Source: Bacteroidetes bacterium OLB9
GTDB lineage: Bacteria > Bacteroidota > Bacteroidia > Chitinophagales > Saprospiraceae
DNA: 64,000 bases
Reading direction: 5' to 3'
NCBI GenBank assembly: GCA_001567255.1
Contig: LNBW01000079.1
Location: 1-64,000, forward strand
A model generated the notes under the pieces. The model made no database searches, had not been told where the DNA came from, and saw nothing but the letters and a program-made list of their open reading frames with translations. A program made the translations under genes and the position numbers. This document shows positions 9,590 through 18,627 of the stretch, one piece after another (within the stretch, counting starts at the first letter, position 1; each line of letters starts with the position of its first letter).

Positions 9590-9815
9590 TTACACGTAAT
9601 CTTGATGAAAATTAATGTTTATTTTCCCGAATATTTTTTTTACTGCGCTGACAATCATCAGGCTAAAAAATGCAACCATTGCGATTCCTATTATCCTAAA
9701 CATGAGTGGATTGGCGGCGTTTTTCTTGCAGCGAGCGAGAAAATATTAGATCCAGACCAATGACAATAAAAATCAGTGAAAGCGTAATGCTAAGTAATAA
9801 TCTTGATTTTCTCAT
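9590..9815 (-). pseudogene. Small two-helix membrane protein gene, broken by a one-base frameshift
   Basis: Two overlapping minus-strand frames together read as one protein of about 74 residues. The ATG at 9815 opens with MRKSRLLLSITLSLIFIVIG and continues through LDLIFSRSLQE. The second frame reads KKNAANPLMFRIIGIAMVAF and then a second hydrophobic helix up to a TAA at 9592-9590. Removing one base from the five-base run at 9720-9724 (A5 on the coding strand) fuses them. It is too short and too broken to appear as one open frame. Function unknown. The frameshift could be a sequencing error. Confidence 0.5.
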
Positions 9816-9913
9816 GGTAAGATGATTGACAAATATTAATAATAGCAAATATACGTATTGAAGAATGATTTTCTAGCATTTCAAAAACAGAAATACGACA
9901 TAGATGACTAACA

Positions 9914-11395
9914 TTATTTTTCCCATTTCCAAGCATTCCCTAAGATCAGTTCGTTTTTGAGGTTATGTTTGATTAAAAAATCTCTCGTTGCATTACTGGA
10001 CATTCGTTGTGTTGGTAATCTTTTTTCATTGGCCAAAGCATATAACATCATAGCTGTAAATCGTACATTATTATTTAAATCATCTTTGGATACTAGATCA
10101 AAATGATCGCAGTCAGCGTGATAACATCCGTAAGCTTTACTAGGAAGTTTGCCTATGGGAGAAGCTACCTGAACACCACTAAGCATAAAAGGCTGATGAT
10201 CACTATGCAAACCAACCCAGTTTCGGTTGATATTGGTATAGGTTGTATCAATTTTACGGATTGTGGTGCCGATTTTGGTCATTAATGCGGACAGATCCTC
10301 ATTGCCGCCTGCATTAAAACTACTGGTATTATTGGTCATGTCTAGGTTAATCATCAGCCGTACTTTGTCAAGTTCTCCTGTTTTTTCGTATTCTTTGACC
10401 ATGTGTTGAGATCCCAGTAGGCCTTGCTCTTCTCCCATGAAGAGTACGAATTCTATAGTTTGCTTTGTTTTAAGATTGAGATTTTTGAAGACTCGTGCTA
10501 TATCCATAATAGAAAATGACCCTATTCCATTGTCGATAGCGCCGGTGGCTAGATCCCATGAGTCCAGATGTCCACCAATGATAATTTTTTCTTTGCTCAA
10601 TTTTTTGTCAGTACCAGGCAATGTAGCAATTACATTTCGTGCTGTGATAGGTTTGCTGAAGTTGCTCATATCTATGTTTCCTATCAGACGGCCATTCTCA
10701 GCAATGAGGCGCCTGATGCCTTGTCCGGATTCCAATGAAATGCAAACTGCCGGTATCGGGATCAGAGAGCCTGTGACGGATGCCGTACCTGTGAGTAAAA
10801 CGCCTCCCGGAACACTATTAGCAATGATGATTCCTTTGGCGCCGTATTGAATAGCAAGTGCTGTTTTTTCTGATCGGTGTAAATTTCGCTTTCCTTTATT
10901 TTCGGGTGATTGGATATTGATATTGACTAGAGCGATTTTGTCCTTAACGGCCTCGCCGGCGGCTTCAAAATCCTCATTAAGCCCATCGCCTACATCAATT
11001 ATCTCAGCAGTAACATGTGCCGATACTGGCGAATGTGCCAGTGAGACAACTTTGTATTGGAATCGAGCAGCAACATCTTTGGTTTTGTCCCTCATTTCTA
11101 CTTGCAGAGATACTTTGTTTCTACTCCATGCTTCTACACTGAATTGCTGAAATTTTGCATCACTATAACCATAAGATCGGAGTAGATCTAAAGCATATTG
11201 CTCTGCTTTGGCACCATTTTCACTGCCGGTGAGCCGATGTCCGATTTTGTCAATGGCATCTCCCAGCGTTTCATAAGCACGACCATTTTGCATCACATCT
11301 TCATTGATAGCTGTAAACACTTTAAGCAAGCCTTTATCACTAGAATTGGTTGCTCCAAACAGCACTATAATTGCCAAAAACAAAAACTTACGCAT
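9914..11395 (-). CDS. M28 family metallopeptidase (carboxypeptidase Q-like), exported
   Basis: 493 residues with a signal peptide (MRKFLFLAIIVLFGATNSS). An N-terminal part is followed by a PA-type insert (about 135-235, GAKGIIIANSVPGG) and the M28 di-zinc domain (about 260-485). Visible metal and catalytic motifs are GGHLDSWDLATGAIDNG (His and bridging Asp), GEEQGLLGS (catalytic Glu-Glu), INLDMT (Asp) and CYHADCDHFD (final His). This layout matches plasma glutamate carboxypeptidase/carboxypeptidase Q relatives that cleave peptides or amino-acid conjugates. A TAATTTTG promoter element is at 11437-11444. Confidence 0.93.
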   Translation of the reverse strand: MRKFLFLAIIVLFGATNSSDKGLLKVFTAINEDVMQNGRAYETLGDAIDKIGHRLTGSENGAKAEQYALDLLRSYGYSDAKFQQFSVEAWSRNKVSLQVEMRDKTKDVAARFQYKVVSLAHSPVSAHVTAEIIDVGDGLNEDFEAAGEAVKDKIALVNINIQSPENKGKRNLHRSEKTALAIQYGAKGIIIANSVPGGVLLTGTASVTGSLIPIPAVCISLESGQGIRRLIAENGRLIGNIDMSNFSKPITARNVIATLPGTDKKLSKEKIIIGGHLDSWDLATGAIDNGIGSFSIMDIARVFKNLNLKTKQTIEFVLFMGEEQGLLGSQHMVKEYEKTGELDKVRLMINLDMTNNTSSFNAGGNEDLSALMTKIGTTIRKIDTTYTNINRNWVGLHSDHQPFMLSGVQVASPIGKLPSKAYGCYHADCDHFDLVSKDDLNNNVRFTAMMLYALANEKRLPTQRMSSNATRDFLIKHNLKNELILGNAWKWEK

Positions 11396-11436
11396 CAGAA
11401 ATTAATTTTTTGATTTAAAAATGGTATATGTTTGTA

Positions 11437-11444
11437 CAAAATTA
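11437..11444 (-). promoter_or_regulatory. -7 promoter element (TAATTTTG) of the M28 peptidase gene
   Basis: Minus-strand TAATTTTG matches TAnnTTTG and lies 41 bases before the ATG of the M28 peptidase. Confidence 0.45.
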
Positions 11445-11578
11445 AAAATATTAAGCAGAATATAGGTGGTTTCAGCATCTTTTGAAAGCAATTATGATCT
11501 AAATGTATATCAGAAGACAACTATTAGTATGAAGCTAAAATATATACATTTTCCTAAGTTAACTTTATGAAAAGAAAA

Positions 11579-12310
11579 TTATGCCACTACTCTAGCAAGA
11601 TAACGCTTGATATCGTTCCAGTAAAATGGAATTAAAACTAGGGTAAATAGGCCATTGACCAGTACTTCTAGCCATATGATGTATCCTGGCCATGGTCCAA
11701 GCAAATCATAAAAGGTCGTACCGGGTGGTTTAGCGTTTAGATACATATAATTAGAATGCAATACTAGATTGATAGGAAAGAGGATAGCTGCCAGTATATT
11801 CATCCCTAGGATAGAGCGAATGGTGTCTTTCCAAGTGATGGTCCATCCGAATGCATAAATTCCATATAGTGCTCCCAGAATAATAGCTGAATGTATCACC
11901 CAGTAACGGACAGCCTCATAGTGCGGCATAGACTCAGTCAGTGTTGGAGTGAAAATTGACTGAGCACAGCCTATCATAATCCAGAAAAAGGTAATACCCC
12001 ACAGTTTTCGCCATTTGAAGATCATGGTAAATGGTAGTAAGATGACCATAAGATTGCATAGATGCAAAGGAAAGTCTTCAGTAGGATTGAAAGTACCATT
12101 ATATACCCGATAAAACACTTTAAAGAGCTGGGTGCTAGCTGCAAATACACTGATATATACCATGTACCGATATTTCTGATCATCATTCCACTTGTATTTG
12201 GCTAGATAAAGCATTAGCCATATTGCAGCGATACATAGTGTAAAGGCGATAGTATGTTCTACACCATAATTAGAAAATTGACCATTATCTTTTAAAAAAG
12301 CATCCAGCAT
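11579..12310 (-). CDS. YwaF/TIGR02206-type integral membrane protein
   Basis: 243 residues with about seven TM helices. The signature FPLHLCNLMVILLPF (about residue 78) and the GPWPGYIIWLE segment near the end fit the TIGR02206/YwaF family of conserved membrane proteins (related to TMEM164). The biochemical role is unknown. The frame can be opened from a TTG at 12328, but a TACATTTG promoter element covers that codon, so the ATG at 12310 (MLDAFLKDNGQ) is the better start. Confidence 0.85.
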   Translation of the reverse strand: MLDAFLKDNGQFSNYGVEHTIAFTLCIAAIWLMLYLAKYKWNDDQKYRYMVYISVFAASTQLFKVFYRVYNGTFNPTEDFPLHLCNLMVILLPFTMIFKWRKLWGITFFWIMIGCAQSIFTPTLTESMPHYEAVRYWVIHSAIILGALYGIYAFGWTITWKDTIRSILGMNILAAILFPINLVLHSNYMYLNAKPPGTTFYDLLGPWPGYIIWLEVLVNGLFTLVLIPFYWNDIKRYLARVVA

Positions 12311-12325
12311 GACTTCAAATTTTAA

Positions 12326-12333
12326 CAAATGTA
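12326..12333 (-). promoter_or_regulatory. -7 promoter element (TACATTTG) of the YwaF-like gene
   Basis: Minus-strand TACATTTG, 15 bases before the ATG at 12310. It overlaps the alternative TTG start codon, which decides the start choice. Confidence 0.55.
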
Positions 12334-12415
12334 GGGTATAAATAAAATTAATACAAGAATTTGGTTATGAAAAAGGAAATTATCCATTTTGTGACTTCTA
12401 AAGTTTTCTGGCCTA

Positions 12416-13234
12416 TTATGAGAACAGCCCAATTTTCCAAGGCTTGTACAAATAAGGCAAATAAGGAAAATATTGCTTACTTAATTCTTTTTTGAAAAAT
12501 ACAATACCTATATGGAATAAATCAATGCTCAGTGTCACATCACTATTTGTGCAAATCGTCTGCCAAGCTTCTGTCATACCTTTAGACCAGTAAATGTCAT
12601 CCAGCACAATGATGCTGTCGTTGTTGCATTTAAGCTTTATTTGCTCAAAATACCGGAGGGTAGCTTCTTTCTGGTGATGTCCATCTATAAACGCCAGATC
12701 AATAGTTTTGCAATTGGATAGGTAGTCTGGTAGTGTTTCAGAAAAAGGTCCCGTGAGGATGTGAATGTTTTTAAGATTTGCCCGAGTATGTACTTCATGT
12801 GCGATGCTGGCTAGGATGGGATCTCCTTCTAAGGTAGTCACTTTTGCCTTGCTGCTAGCTGCTCCCAGATAGGCAGATGAAATCCCTAGTGACGTGCCTA
12901 GCTCGAGTATATGCATACAATGGTAGTGTTCTGCAAGAAGGAAAAGCATACGACACTTATCAGGTCTGGATAATGATGTGGAGGCTATATCTGCTACTTT
13001 TCTGTTGTTATTAGTAAGTTTATGGCTACCAGCTCCAAAATCTTGTATTGGTATCGTTTGGTTAGATTGTTTTAACCATGCTCTTATTCCTTCTAGCTGC
13101 CGGAATATGTAGTACTCCTTATCTGTGTCTAATACCGTATTTACAAAGTCGTGCAGAAAATCAGACTGCACATTGTAATGGGTATTGGCCTTAAGGTAGA
13201 ACTCAATAAATGACTTGATAGCATACATATTCAT
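12416..13234 (-). CDS. Class I SAM-dependent methyltransferase (O-methyltransferase-like)
   Basis: About 272 residues. The Rossmann motif I is ILELGTSLGISSAYLG, followed by VTTLEGDP (acidic loop) and LAFIDGHHQKEATLRYFE, which resembles the FIDADK/H segment of catechol O-methyltransferase-like enzymes; then IIVLDDIYWS. The substrate is unknown. The frame can be extended to a TTG at 13309, but family members begin with a segment like MNMYAIKSFIEFYLKA, so the ATG at 13234 is preferred. A TACCTTTG element sits only 4 bases upstream of it, suggesting a leaderless mRNA or a start at the next Met (13228). Confidence 0.82.
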   Translation of the reverse strand: MNMYAIKSFIEFYLKANTHYNVQSDFLHDFVNTVLDTDKEYYIFRQLEGIRAWLKQSNQTIPIQDFGAGSHKLTNNNRKVADIASTSLSRPDKCRMLFLLAEHYHCMHILELGTSLGISSAYLGAASSKAKVTTLEGDPILASIAHEVHTRANLKNIHILTGPFSETLPDYLSNCKTIDLAFIDGHHQKEATLRYFEQIKLKCNNDSIIVLDDIYWSKGMTEAWQTICTNSDVTLSIDLFHIGIVFFKKELSKQYFPYLPYLYKPWKIGLFS

Positions 13235-13776
13235 AGAACAAAGGTATTGTTTATCCTCATTTTTAGCATGGATTGTATCTGTAATTTTTAGTTGGAATAG
13301 GGTGGGCAAAGAAATAAGTACGAATTAAAATCAACCCAAAGGTCTTTTACTCAAAATGGTTTAAATGTAATATTCAGTGTTTTAGCCTGCGCTGTCGATA
13401 TCTTGTCCTGATGAAATTGAAAGTTTAATGACGGTTAAATTTAGCCTGGGGGAATTTTTATAAACTATGCAATCATTTGTTTTAAGCACAATTGGGGTAG
13501 TATTGACCAATGTATTGCGACTTGCTGAGATATTCGGTGTTTCAAGCGTATAAATGAATTGGTTCAAAAGCATCCTTTCAGGCATTTCTTTAAAATCGTG
13601 TGCCCTGGTATTCTAGGTAAGAGTTCATAGGATAGCCAAATTTTAAATTAAATACGAAAAGCACTTACCTATATGACTCAAAGATTCGGATGCAAAGATC
13701 ATGCTTACCAGAAGTACAATTCAAATTATCTGGAACATCAGTAATGAATATAATCCAACACCATCGATTTCCTTGA
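13235..13776. other. Gene-poor stretch
   Basis: 542 bases with no gene I can support. It holds the TACCTTTG element at 13239-13246 (minus strand) and a minus-strand open frame at 13382-13585 (67 codons) that matches no family I know and has no promoter-like element. The rest is AT-rich with no clear hairpin. Confidence 0.5.
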
Positions 13777-14490
13777 TTAATAGAATAAATAAGACACGCC
13801 GATAGTTGTAAAAAGCTGGTTGTTGTTAGTGAAAATAGAGCTTCCTAAAGCGAGGTCAGCCTGTAATAATGGTGTGAATAAATAAAGAACACCAGCATCC
13901 AGGTTGTGGCTAAAAGAAAGATCATTCAGTGTTGAAAAATATTCTAAAAAGGTAGATATTTTATCACTTGGGGAAAAGCCTAAATTGAAAGTAAGATCTA
14001 GGTTTTTAAATTGATTGGAAGTGCCGACATTATAGCTCAGTGCCCACTTTTCAGAAATTTCATTTTCAAATGCAAGTTTTAGTTGAAAAGGCCATTGATT
14101 ACTCCGATAATCCTTGCTGGATAATTGTCCGGATGAAACGTAGCCTACAAATGAAATGGCGGGAATAATTCGTTTTTGGTTGATTAGTTTTTGCTTGAGG
14201 CTCAGTGTGACCGGCTGTAAACCAGATCTGGAATTTTCTGCTCCGAAATCCAATAATATACGCAACTCTGTGGAATGGGTCAAGCCATACCTTACTGCCA
14301 AGTTGTTTGTAAATACATGTTCTGAAAGGGTGATGCCTTCTTCTAATTGAATTGTTTGGAAAGGCACTGTACCGACACCATCACTCTGGTCGGGACGATC
14401 TGTATTGATAGAAATATCTTGGGCAGTACTATAATTCAAAATCCCTAGTAGAAATATAAAAGTAGTGATAATCTTTTGTTCTATATTCAT
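13777..14490 (-). CDS. Outer-membrane transporter-like barrel (MetA-pathway-of-phenol-degradation family type)
   Basis: 237 residues with a signal peptide (hydrophobic 9-21, ending STAQD). The mature start INTDRPDQSDGVGTVP..IQLEEG is the hallmark of the PF13557-like 'transporter' barrels common in Bacteroidota. Alternating amphipathic strands continue to a C-terminal ...GVSYLFY with terminal aromatic residue, the outer-membrane insertion signal. Cargo unknown. A TATCTTTA element (one base off the consensus) lies at 14512-14519. Confidence 0.82.
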   Translation of the reverse strand: MNIEQKIITTFIFLLGILNYSTAQDISINTDRPDQSDGVGTVPFQTIQLEEGITLSEHVFTNNLAVRYGLTHSTELRILLDFGAENSRSGLQPVTLSLKQKLINQKRIIPAISFVGYVSSGQLSSKDYRSNQWPFQLKLAFENEISEKWALSYNVGTSNQFKNLDLTFNLGFSPSDKISTFLEYFSTLNDLSFSHNLDAGVLYLFTPLLQADLALGSSIFTNNNQLFTTIGVSYLFY

Positions 14491-14956
14491 TTTTTGCCCG
14501 ATATTTAAGCGTAAAGATAATAGTTATCACAAATAATCATCCTATCATCTGATAACAATATTTCCTTTCCGACCTATGTTACGGATTTTAGGATCGCTGA
14601 AATATGAAGTGTTTAAAACGCTCAAATTAGCCACAGCCTATTGAAGATCATGCTAATTAACTTCTAATTTATTTTTTTTGATTTAGCTATAATCTTTATT
14701 AAAATTTGGAATAAATTTATCCATTTGCTGCATGGTTTCAGGAATAAATACTGCAATTGGTCTGTTCCTGTATCAGAATGTAATGCAGAAAAAAATCTGT
14801 GCTTTCGTCTCTGTAATTTTCAATAATAATTGAGGTTGAGCCCTATTTATTCGTTTTCTCATTTTATCTCACTAATCTGCTATCCATCAATTCTGCTGTA
14901 AAAAATTGTCATAAACCGATTTTGTGACTACATTTGCTACTTAAACCAGATAAAGT
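14491..14956. other. Divergent intergenic region
   Basis: 466 bases between two divergent genes. The left side has the -7-like TATCTTTA of the barrel gene and an inverted repeat GTTATCA (14523-14529)/TGATAAC (14550-14556). The right side has the well-formed promoter of the carboxylase gene (14906-14936). I see no gene in the middle. Confidence 0.5.
14906..14936 (+). promoter_or_regulatory. Bacteroidota sigma promoter (TTG-N20-TACATTTG)
   Basis: TTG at 14906-14908, 20-base spacer, TACATTTG at 14929-14936: a full -33/-7 match. It is 20 bases before the ATG of the acyl-CoA carboxylase beta subunit, so the leader is about 15 nt. Confidence 0.75.
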
Positions 14957-16498
14957 ATGGATGATAAGATCCGGAGATTACAAGAGCAAAAGGCCAAAGC
15001 AATGCTTGGCGGTGGTACGGAACGTATCAAAAAACAACATGCCAAAGGTAAACTGACAGCAAGGGAGCGGATTGAACTCCTAGTGGATAGACATTCATTT
15101 GAAGAGATCGGTATGCTCAAGGAACATCGTTCATATGATTTTGGAATGGAAAAGCAACAATTTCTAGGTGATGGTGTGGTGACTGGTTATGGTACGATAG
15201 ATGGCCGACTAGTCTATGTGTTTGCTCAGGATTTTACGGTTTTTGGTGGTGCGTTGTCTGAAACCCACGCGCAGAAGATATGCCGTATTATGGATCTGGC
15301 TATCGAAAATGGAGCGCCAGTTATTGGGCTCAATGACTCAGGAGGAGCAAGGATACAAGAAGGTGTTGACAGCCTCGGTGGCTATGCTGATATTTTCTAT
15401 AGAAATACACGCGCTTCCGGAGTGATTCCGCAGTTATCTGCCATCATGGGACCATGTGCTGGGGGCGCAGTTTATTCTCCGGCCATTACCGACTTTATCG
15501 TTATGGTGGAAAACTCGTCCTATATGTTTGTGACCGGACCCAACGTTGTCAAAACGGTGACAAATGAAGAAGTGAGCTCTGATGATCTCGGTGGTGCCAT
15601 GACGCACGCCACTAAGAGCGGTGTGACACATTGCGTAGCTGCTAATGATTTAGATTGTATCCACCAGATCCGTAAGTTGCTGTCATATATTCCCCAAAAT
15701 TGCAATGAAAAACCTAAAGACTTGCCATATGAGGTAGGAGATGAATATAGGGATGAGCTAACTAATATTATTCCTGAAAGTTCGATGCAGCCGTATGATA
15801 TGAAGGAAATCATCCACGGTATAGTGGACATAGATTCCTTCTTTGAGATCCATGAACACTATGCGGATAATATCGTGGTAGGATTTGCTCGATTAGGTGG
15901 TCAGTCCATAGGTATTGTAGCTAATCAACCGTTTTCACTAGCTGGTGTCCTTGATGTAGAGAGTTCAAAAAAAGGTGCTAGATTTGTGCGCTTCTGTGAT
16001 TGCTTCAATATACCTCTACTGGTGCTGGTTGATGTCCCTGGGTTTTTACCTGGAACAGACCAAGAATGGCATGGCATCATCACTAATGGAGCGAAGCTCC
16101 TCTATGCATTTAGCGATGCTACAGTGCCGAGGATAACGGTAATCACTCGCAAGGCCTATGGTGGTGCTTATGACGTGATGAACTCTAAGCACATCGGAGC
16201 AGATATGAACTATGCATGGCCTACAGCAGAGATTGCAGTGATGGGCGCAAAAGGTGCCAGTGAGATTATCTTTAAAAATGAAATAGCAAAAGCGGATGAT
16301 CCTGAAGCCAAACTCGAAGAAAAGCAAGCAGAGTATCAAGAGAAATTTGCCAATCCATATCGAGCCGCAGCACGTGGCTTTATTGATGAGGTCATCGAGC
16401 CGCGCGAAACGCGCCGAAAGTTGATTAAATCCTTCTCGATGCTGAACAATAAAAAGGTCTTGCTACCGGCAAGAAAGCATGGAAATATACCTTTGTAA
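14957..16498 (+). CDS. pccB: Acyl-CoA carboxylase beta subunit (propionyl-CoA carboxylase type)
   Basis: 513 residues, the normal length for the carboxyltransferase subunit that moves CO2 from biotin to propionyl- or acetyl-CoA (propionyl-CoA to methylmalonyl-CoA). Both crotonase-fold halves are present: the N-terminal half with [12 protein letters not shown] and [12 protein letters not shown] (oxyanion-hole glycines), and the C-terminal half with [16 protein letters not shown] and [20 protein letters not shown]. The end, RKHGNIPL, is typical. The biotin carboxylase and biotin carrier genes are not nearby, so partners must be elsewhere. A decarboxylating relative (methylmalonyl-CoA decarboxylase alpha) is the main alternative. 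Confidence 0.93.
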   Translation: MDDKIRRLQEQKAKAMLGGGTERIKKQHAKGKLTARERIELLVDRHSFEEIGMLKEHRSYDFGMEKQQFLGDGVVTGYGTIDGRLVYVFAQDFTVFGGALSETHAQKICRIMDLAIENGAPVIGLNDSGGARIQEGVDSLGGYADIFYRNTRASGVIPQLSAIMGPCAGGAVYSPAITDFIVMVENSSYMFVTGPNVVKTVTNEEVSSDDLGGAMTHATKSGVTHCVAANDLDCIHQIRKLLSYIPQNCNEKPKDLPYEVGDEYRDELTNIIPESSMQPYDMKEIIHGIVDIDSFFEIHEHYADNIVVGFARLGGQSIGIVANQPFSLAGVLDVESSKKGARFVRFCDCFNIPLLVLVDVPGFLPGTDQEWHGIITNGAKLLYAFSDATVPRITVITRKAYGGAYDVMNSKHIGADMNYAWPTAEIAVMGAKGASEIIFKNEIAKADDPEAKLEEKQAEYQEKFANPYRAAARGFIDEVIEPRETRRKLIKSFSMLNNKKVLLPARKHGNIPL

Positions 16499-16564
16499 CT
16501 GAGATTTTTTACCTCTTATTCGGGTATTTATCGTGATTTGTAGGTAGGTTTATACTAAATTACT

Positions 16565-16572
16565 TAAATTTG
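16565..16572 (+). promoter_or_regulatory. -7 promoter element (TAAATTTG) of the secreted endonuclease
   Basis: TAAATTTG lies 29 bases before the ATG at 16602. A TTTG at 16537-16540 is 24 bases upstream, a little far for a -33 box. The leader of about 24 nt contains CCAAAACTTA at 16580-16589, complementary to the small-RNA candidate at 41151-41214. Confidence 0.5.
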
Positions 16573-16601
16573 CAATCACCCAAAACTTATACAACATTGA
16601 T

Positions 16602-18578
16602 ATGAATAGAATATTAAAGTTATTACTTCTGTTGATTGTGCCGGTCTGGATGTCAGCACAACAGGCGATCTGGATCAACGAGTTAGATAGCGATACACCT
16701 GGACTGGATACAGAAGAATTTATTGAAATCAAATCCGCTCAGCCTAATTTTCCACTGGATGGTTATGTCGTTGTTTTTTTCAATGGGTCTTCTAATGCTA
16801 ATAATTCTTCCTACTGGGCGATTGACCTGGATGGTTATGTAACTGATATCAATGGTTTGTTTTTAATAGGCAATGAAGCTGTAGTACCTTTTCCTCAGCA
16901 CATCATTCCTGACAATACGATTCAAAATGGTGCAGATGGCGTGGCTATCTATCGTGGTAATGATGTTGACTTTCCTATCGGAACAACTGCATTTGTGGAC
17001 GAAACCCTGGTTGATGTGATCGTCTATGGTACTAATGATGCTGATGCAGAAACTATGCTAGAAATTTTCAGAGCTTTTAACCCTGCTATATACCAGATAA
17101 ACGAAGGGAAAAGCAATAATACAAATTCAATCCAGAGAGATAATAACGGAAATTATTATACGGCTACACCCACTCCTAGAAAAAACAATGATGGAAGTGG
17201 AGTGGACTTAATTGGTGTCCGTACTATCTTTCCTAAGACAGTCTTTACAGAAGGCGATGTCTTTGAACTGACTTTTCAATCAGAGCGCCCAGTGGATAAT
17301 GACTTGATTATTAAATATTCCCTTGATAATGGCGCATTTAATGGTGCTGATTATGCAGCGACTACGTTGTTGACTTTACAGAAGGGCAAGACTTCGGTGT
17401 CAACCACGATTCAGATTATTGACGACAATCTAGACGAAGGTGATGAAGATATGATATTTAGAATGGAGCCCTTGCCGACCGGGTATCTGGTTTTAAATAA
17501 TAATATTAGAATTCGTGTAGAGGATAATGATTTTAAGGTGGCCAATTATGGTACACCAATCAATCCAACTTATGGGAAGGTAATCGGCACCATTGAGCAA
17601 GGTTATTATGATACGATAAATGGTAAGTCTGGCGCTGATCTTGAAAATGCACTGCAGAGCATTATTGCCAATCCCGACATTGTGCGCTGTCAGAGTTATA
17701 ATGACGTAGTGGATATCCTGACAGAATCTGATGTAAATCCTGAAAACTCTAATCAGGTTTGGTTAGTATATCTGGAACAAGGTAGATCTAAGCTTGATGT
17801 TCAACTCAATTCTGACAATGCCGGTAAATGGAATCGAGAGCACGTTTGGCCGAGATCCCGTGGAGGATTCTTTAGTATTGCAGGTGATGATGTATTCGAT
17901 GGTATTGAAATCTTTACACCTACTAATGCAGACTCAATACGACATGGCAATTCTGATGCACATCATATAAGGGCCGTTGATGGAAAAGAAAATACAAAGC
18001 GAGGCAATCAGTTTTATGGTCAGTACACTGGCCCGGATAATACATTGGGAGGATTTAGAGGTGATGTGGCCCGTAGCATATTTTACATGGCTATACGATA
18101 CAATGGATTGGAGTTGGTCAATGGATTTCCTGAGGGCGAAGTAGGGAAATTTGGCGATCTTGCGACACTACTAGAGTGGCATCGTAATGATCCGCCTGAT
18201 GATTTTGAGATGCATAGAAACAATGTTGTTCAAAAATGGCAGTTCAACAGAAATCCATTTATTGATATGCCTGATCTGGTTGAATATATTTGGGGCGATA
18301 AAACTGGTTCAGTTTGGAACAATCCTACTGCTACTGATGACACCTTTCTGGAAAGCGTGCGAATTTTTCCTAATCCTGTATCTGATTTCATTAGGATAGA
18401 AAGCGATACTCAGCACCTGAAAGCAGATTTGTTTGATAATCAGGGTAGATGGATTTTGTCCTCTGATTGCAACCAGAATTGTAATATTAGCATTGAGCAT
18501 CTCACTCCAAATGTGTATCTACTAAGGCTTTCGGATGGCAATGGTCACAAGCGTATGCACAAAATAGCCATTCATTAG
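16602..18578 (+). CDS. Secreted endonuclease I with lamin-tail and Calx-beta domains and T9SS type A sorting domain
   Basis: 658 residues. Signal peptide 1-19 (LLLLLIVPVWMSAQQ). Then a lamin-tail domain (about 20-135, IWINELDSDTPGLDTEEFIE), a Calx-beta-like domain (about 205-305, FTEGDVFELTF, DDNLDEGDEDM, RVEDNDF), an endonuclease I domain (about 315-575) and a T9SS type A domain (about 585-658, RIFPNPVSDFIRIES, ending HKIAIH). Catalytic beta-beta-alpha-metal motifs are visible: NREHVWPRSRG (catalytic His) and SDAHHIRAVDGKENTKRGN. It should cut DNA outside the cell, for nutrient or phosphate gain or extracellular-DNA turnover (inference). Confidence 0.93.
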   Translation: MNRILKLLLLLIVPVWMSAQQAIWINELDSDTPGLDTEEFIEIKSAQPNFPLDGYVVVFFNGSSNANNSSYWAIDLDGYVTDINGLFLIGNEAVVPFPQHIIPDNTIQNGADGVAIYRGNDVDFPIGTTAFVDETLVDVIVYGTNDADAETMLEIFRAFNPAIYQINEGKSNNTNSIQRDNNGNYYTATPTPRKNNDGSGVDLIGVRTIFPKTVFTEGDVFELTFQSERPVDNDLIIKYSLDNGAFNGADYAATTLLTLQKGKTSVSTTIQIIDDNLDEGDEDMIFRMEPLPTGYLVLNNNIRIRVEDNDFKVANYGTPINPTYGKVIGTIEQGYYDTINGKSGADLENALQSIIANPDIVRCQSYNDVVDILTESDVNPENSNQVWLVYLEQGRSKLDVQLNSDNAGKWNREHVWPRSRGGFFSIAGDDVFDGIEIFTPTNADSIRHGNSDAHHIRAVDGKENTKRGNQFYGQYTGPDNTLGGFRGDVARSIFYMAIRYNGLELVNGFPEGEVGKFGDLATLLEWHRNDPPDDFEMHRNNVVQKWQFNRNPFIDMPDLVEYIWGDKTGSVWNNPTATDDTFLESVRIFPNPVSDFIRIESDTQHLKADLFDNQGRWILSSDCNQNCNISIEHLTPNVYLLRLSDGNGHKRMHKIAIH

Positions 18579-18627
18579 AAAATCCAATACAAAAATTACA
18601 TCTAATTTATATTGAATAAAAGAGAAA

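Noticed and set aside
13382..13585. 67-codon minus-strand frame in the gap before the barrel gene
   Set aside because: No recognisable motif, no signal peptide or TM segment, no promoter box and no neighbour logic; not enough to call a gene.
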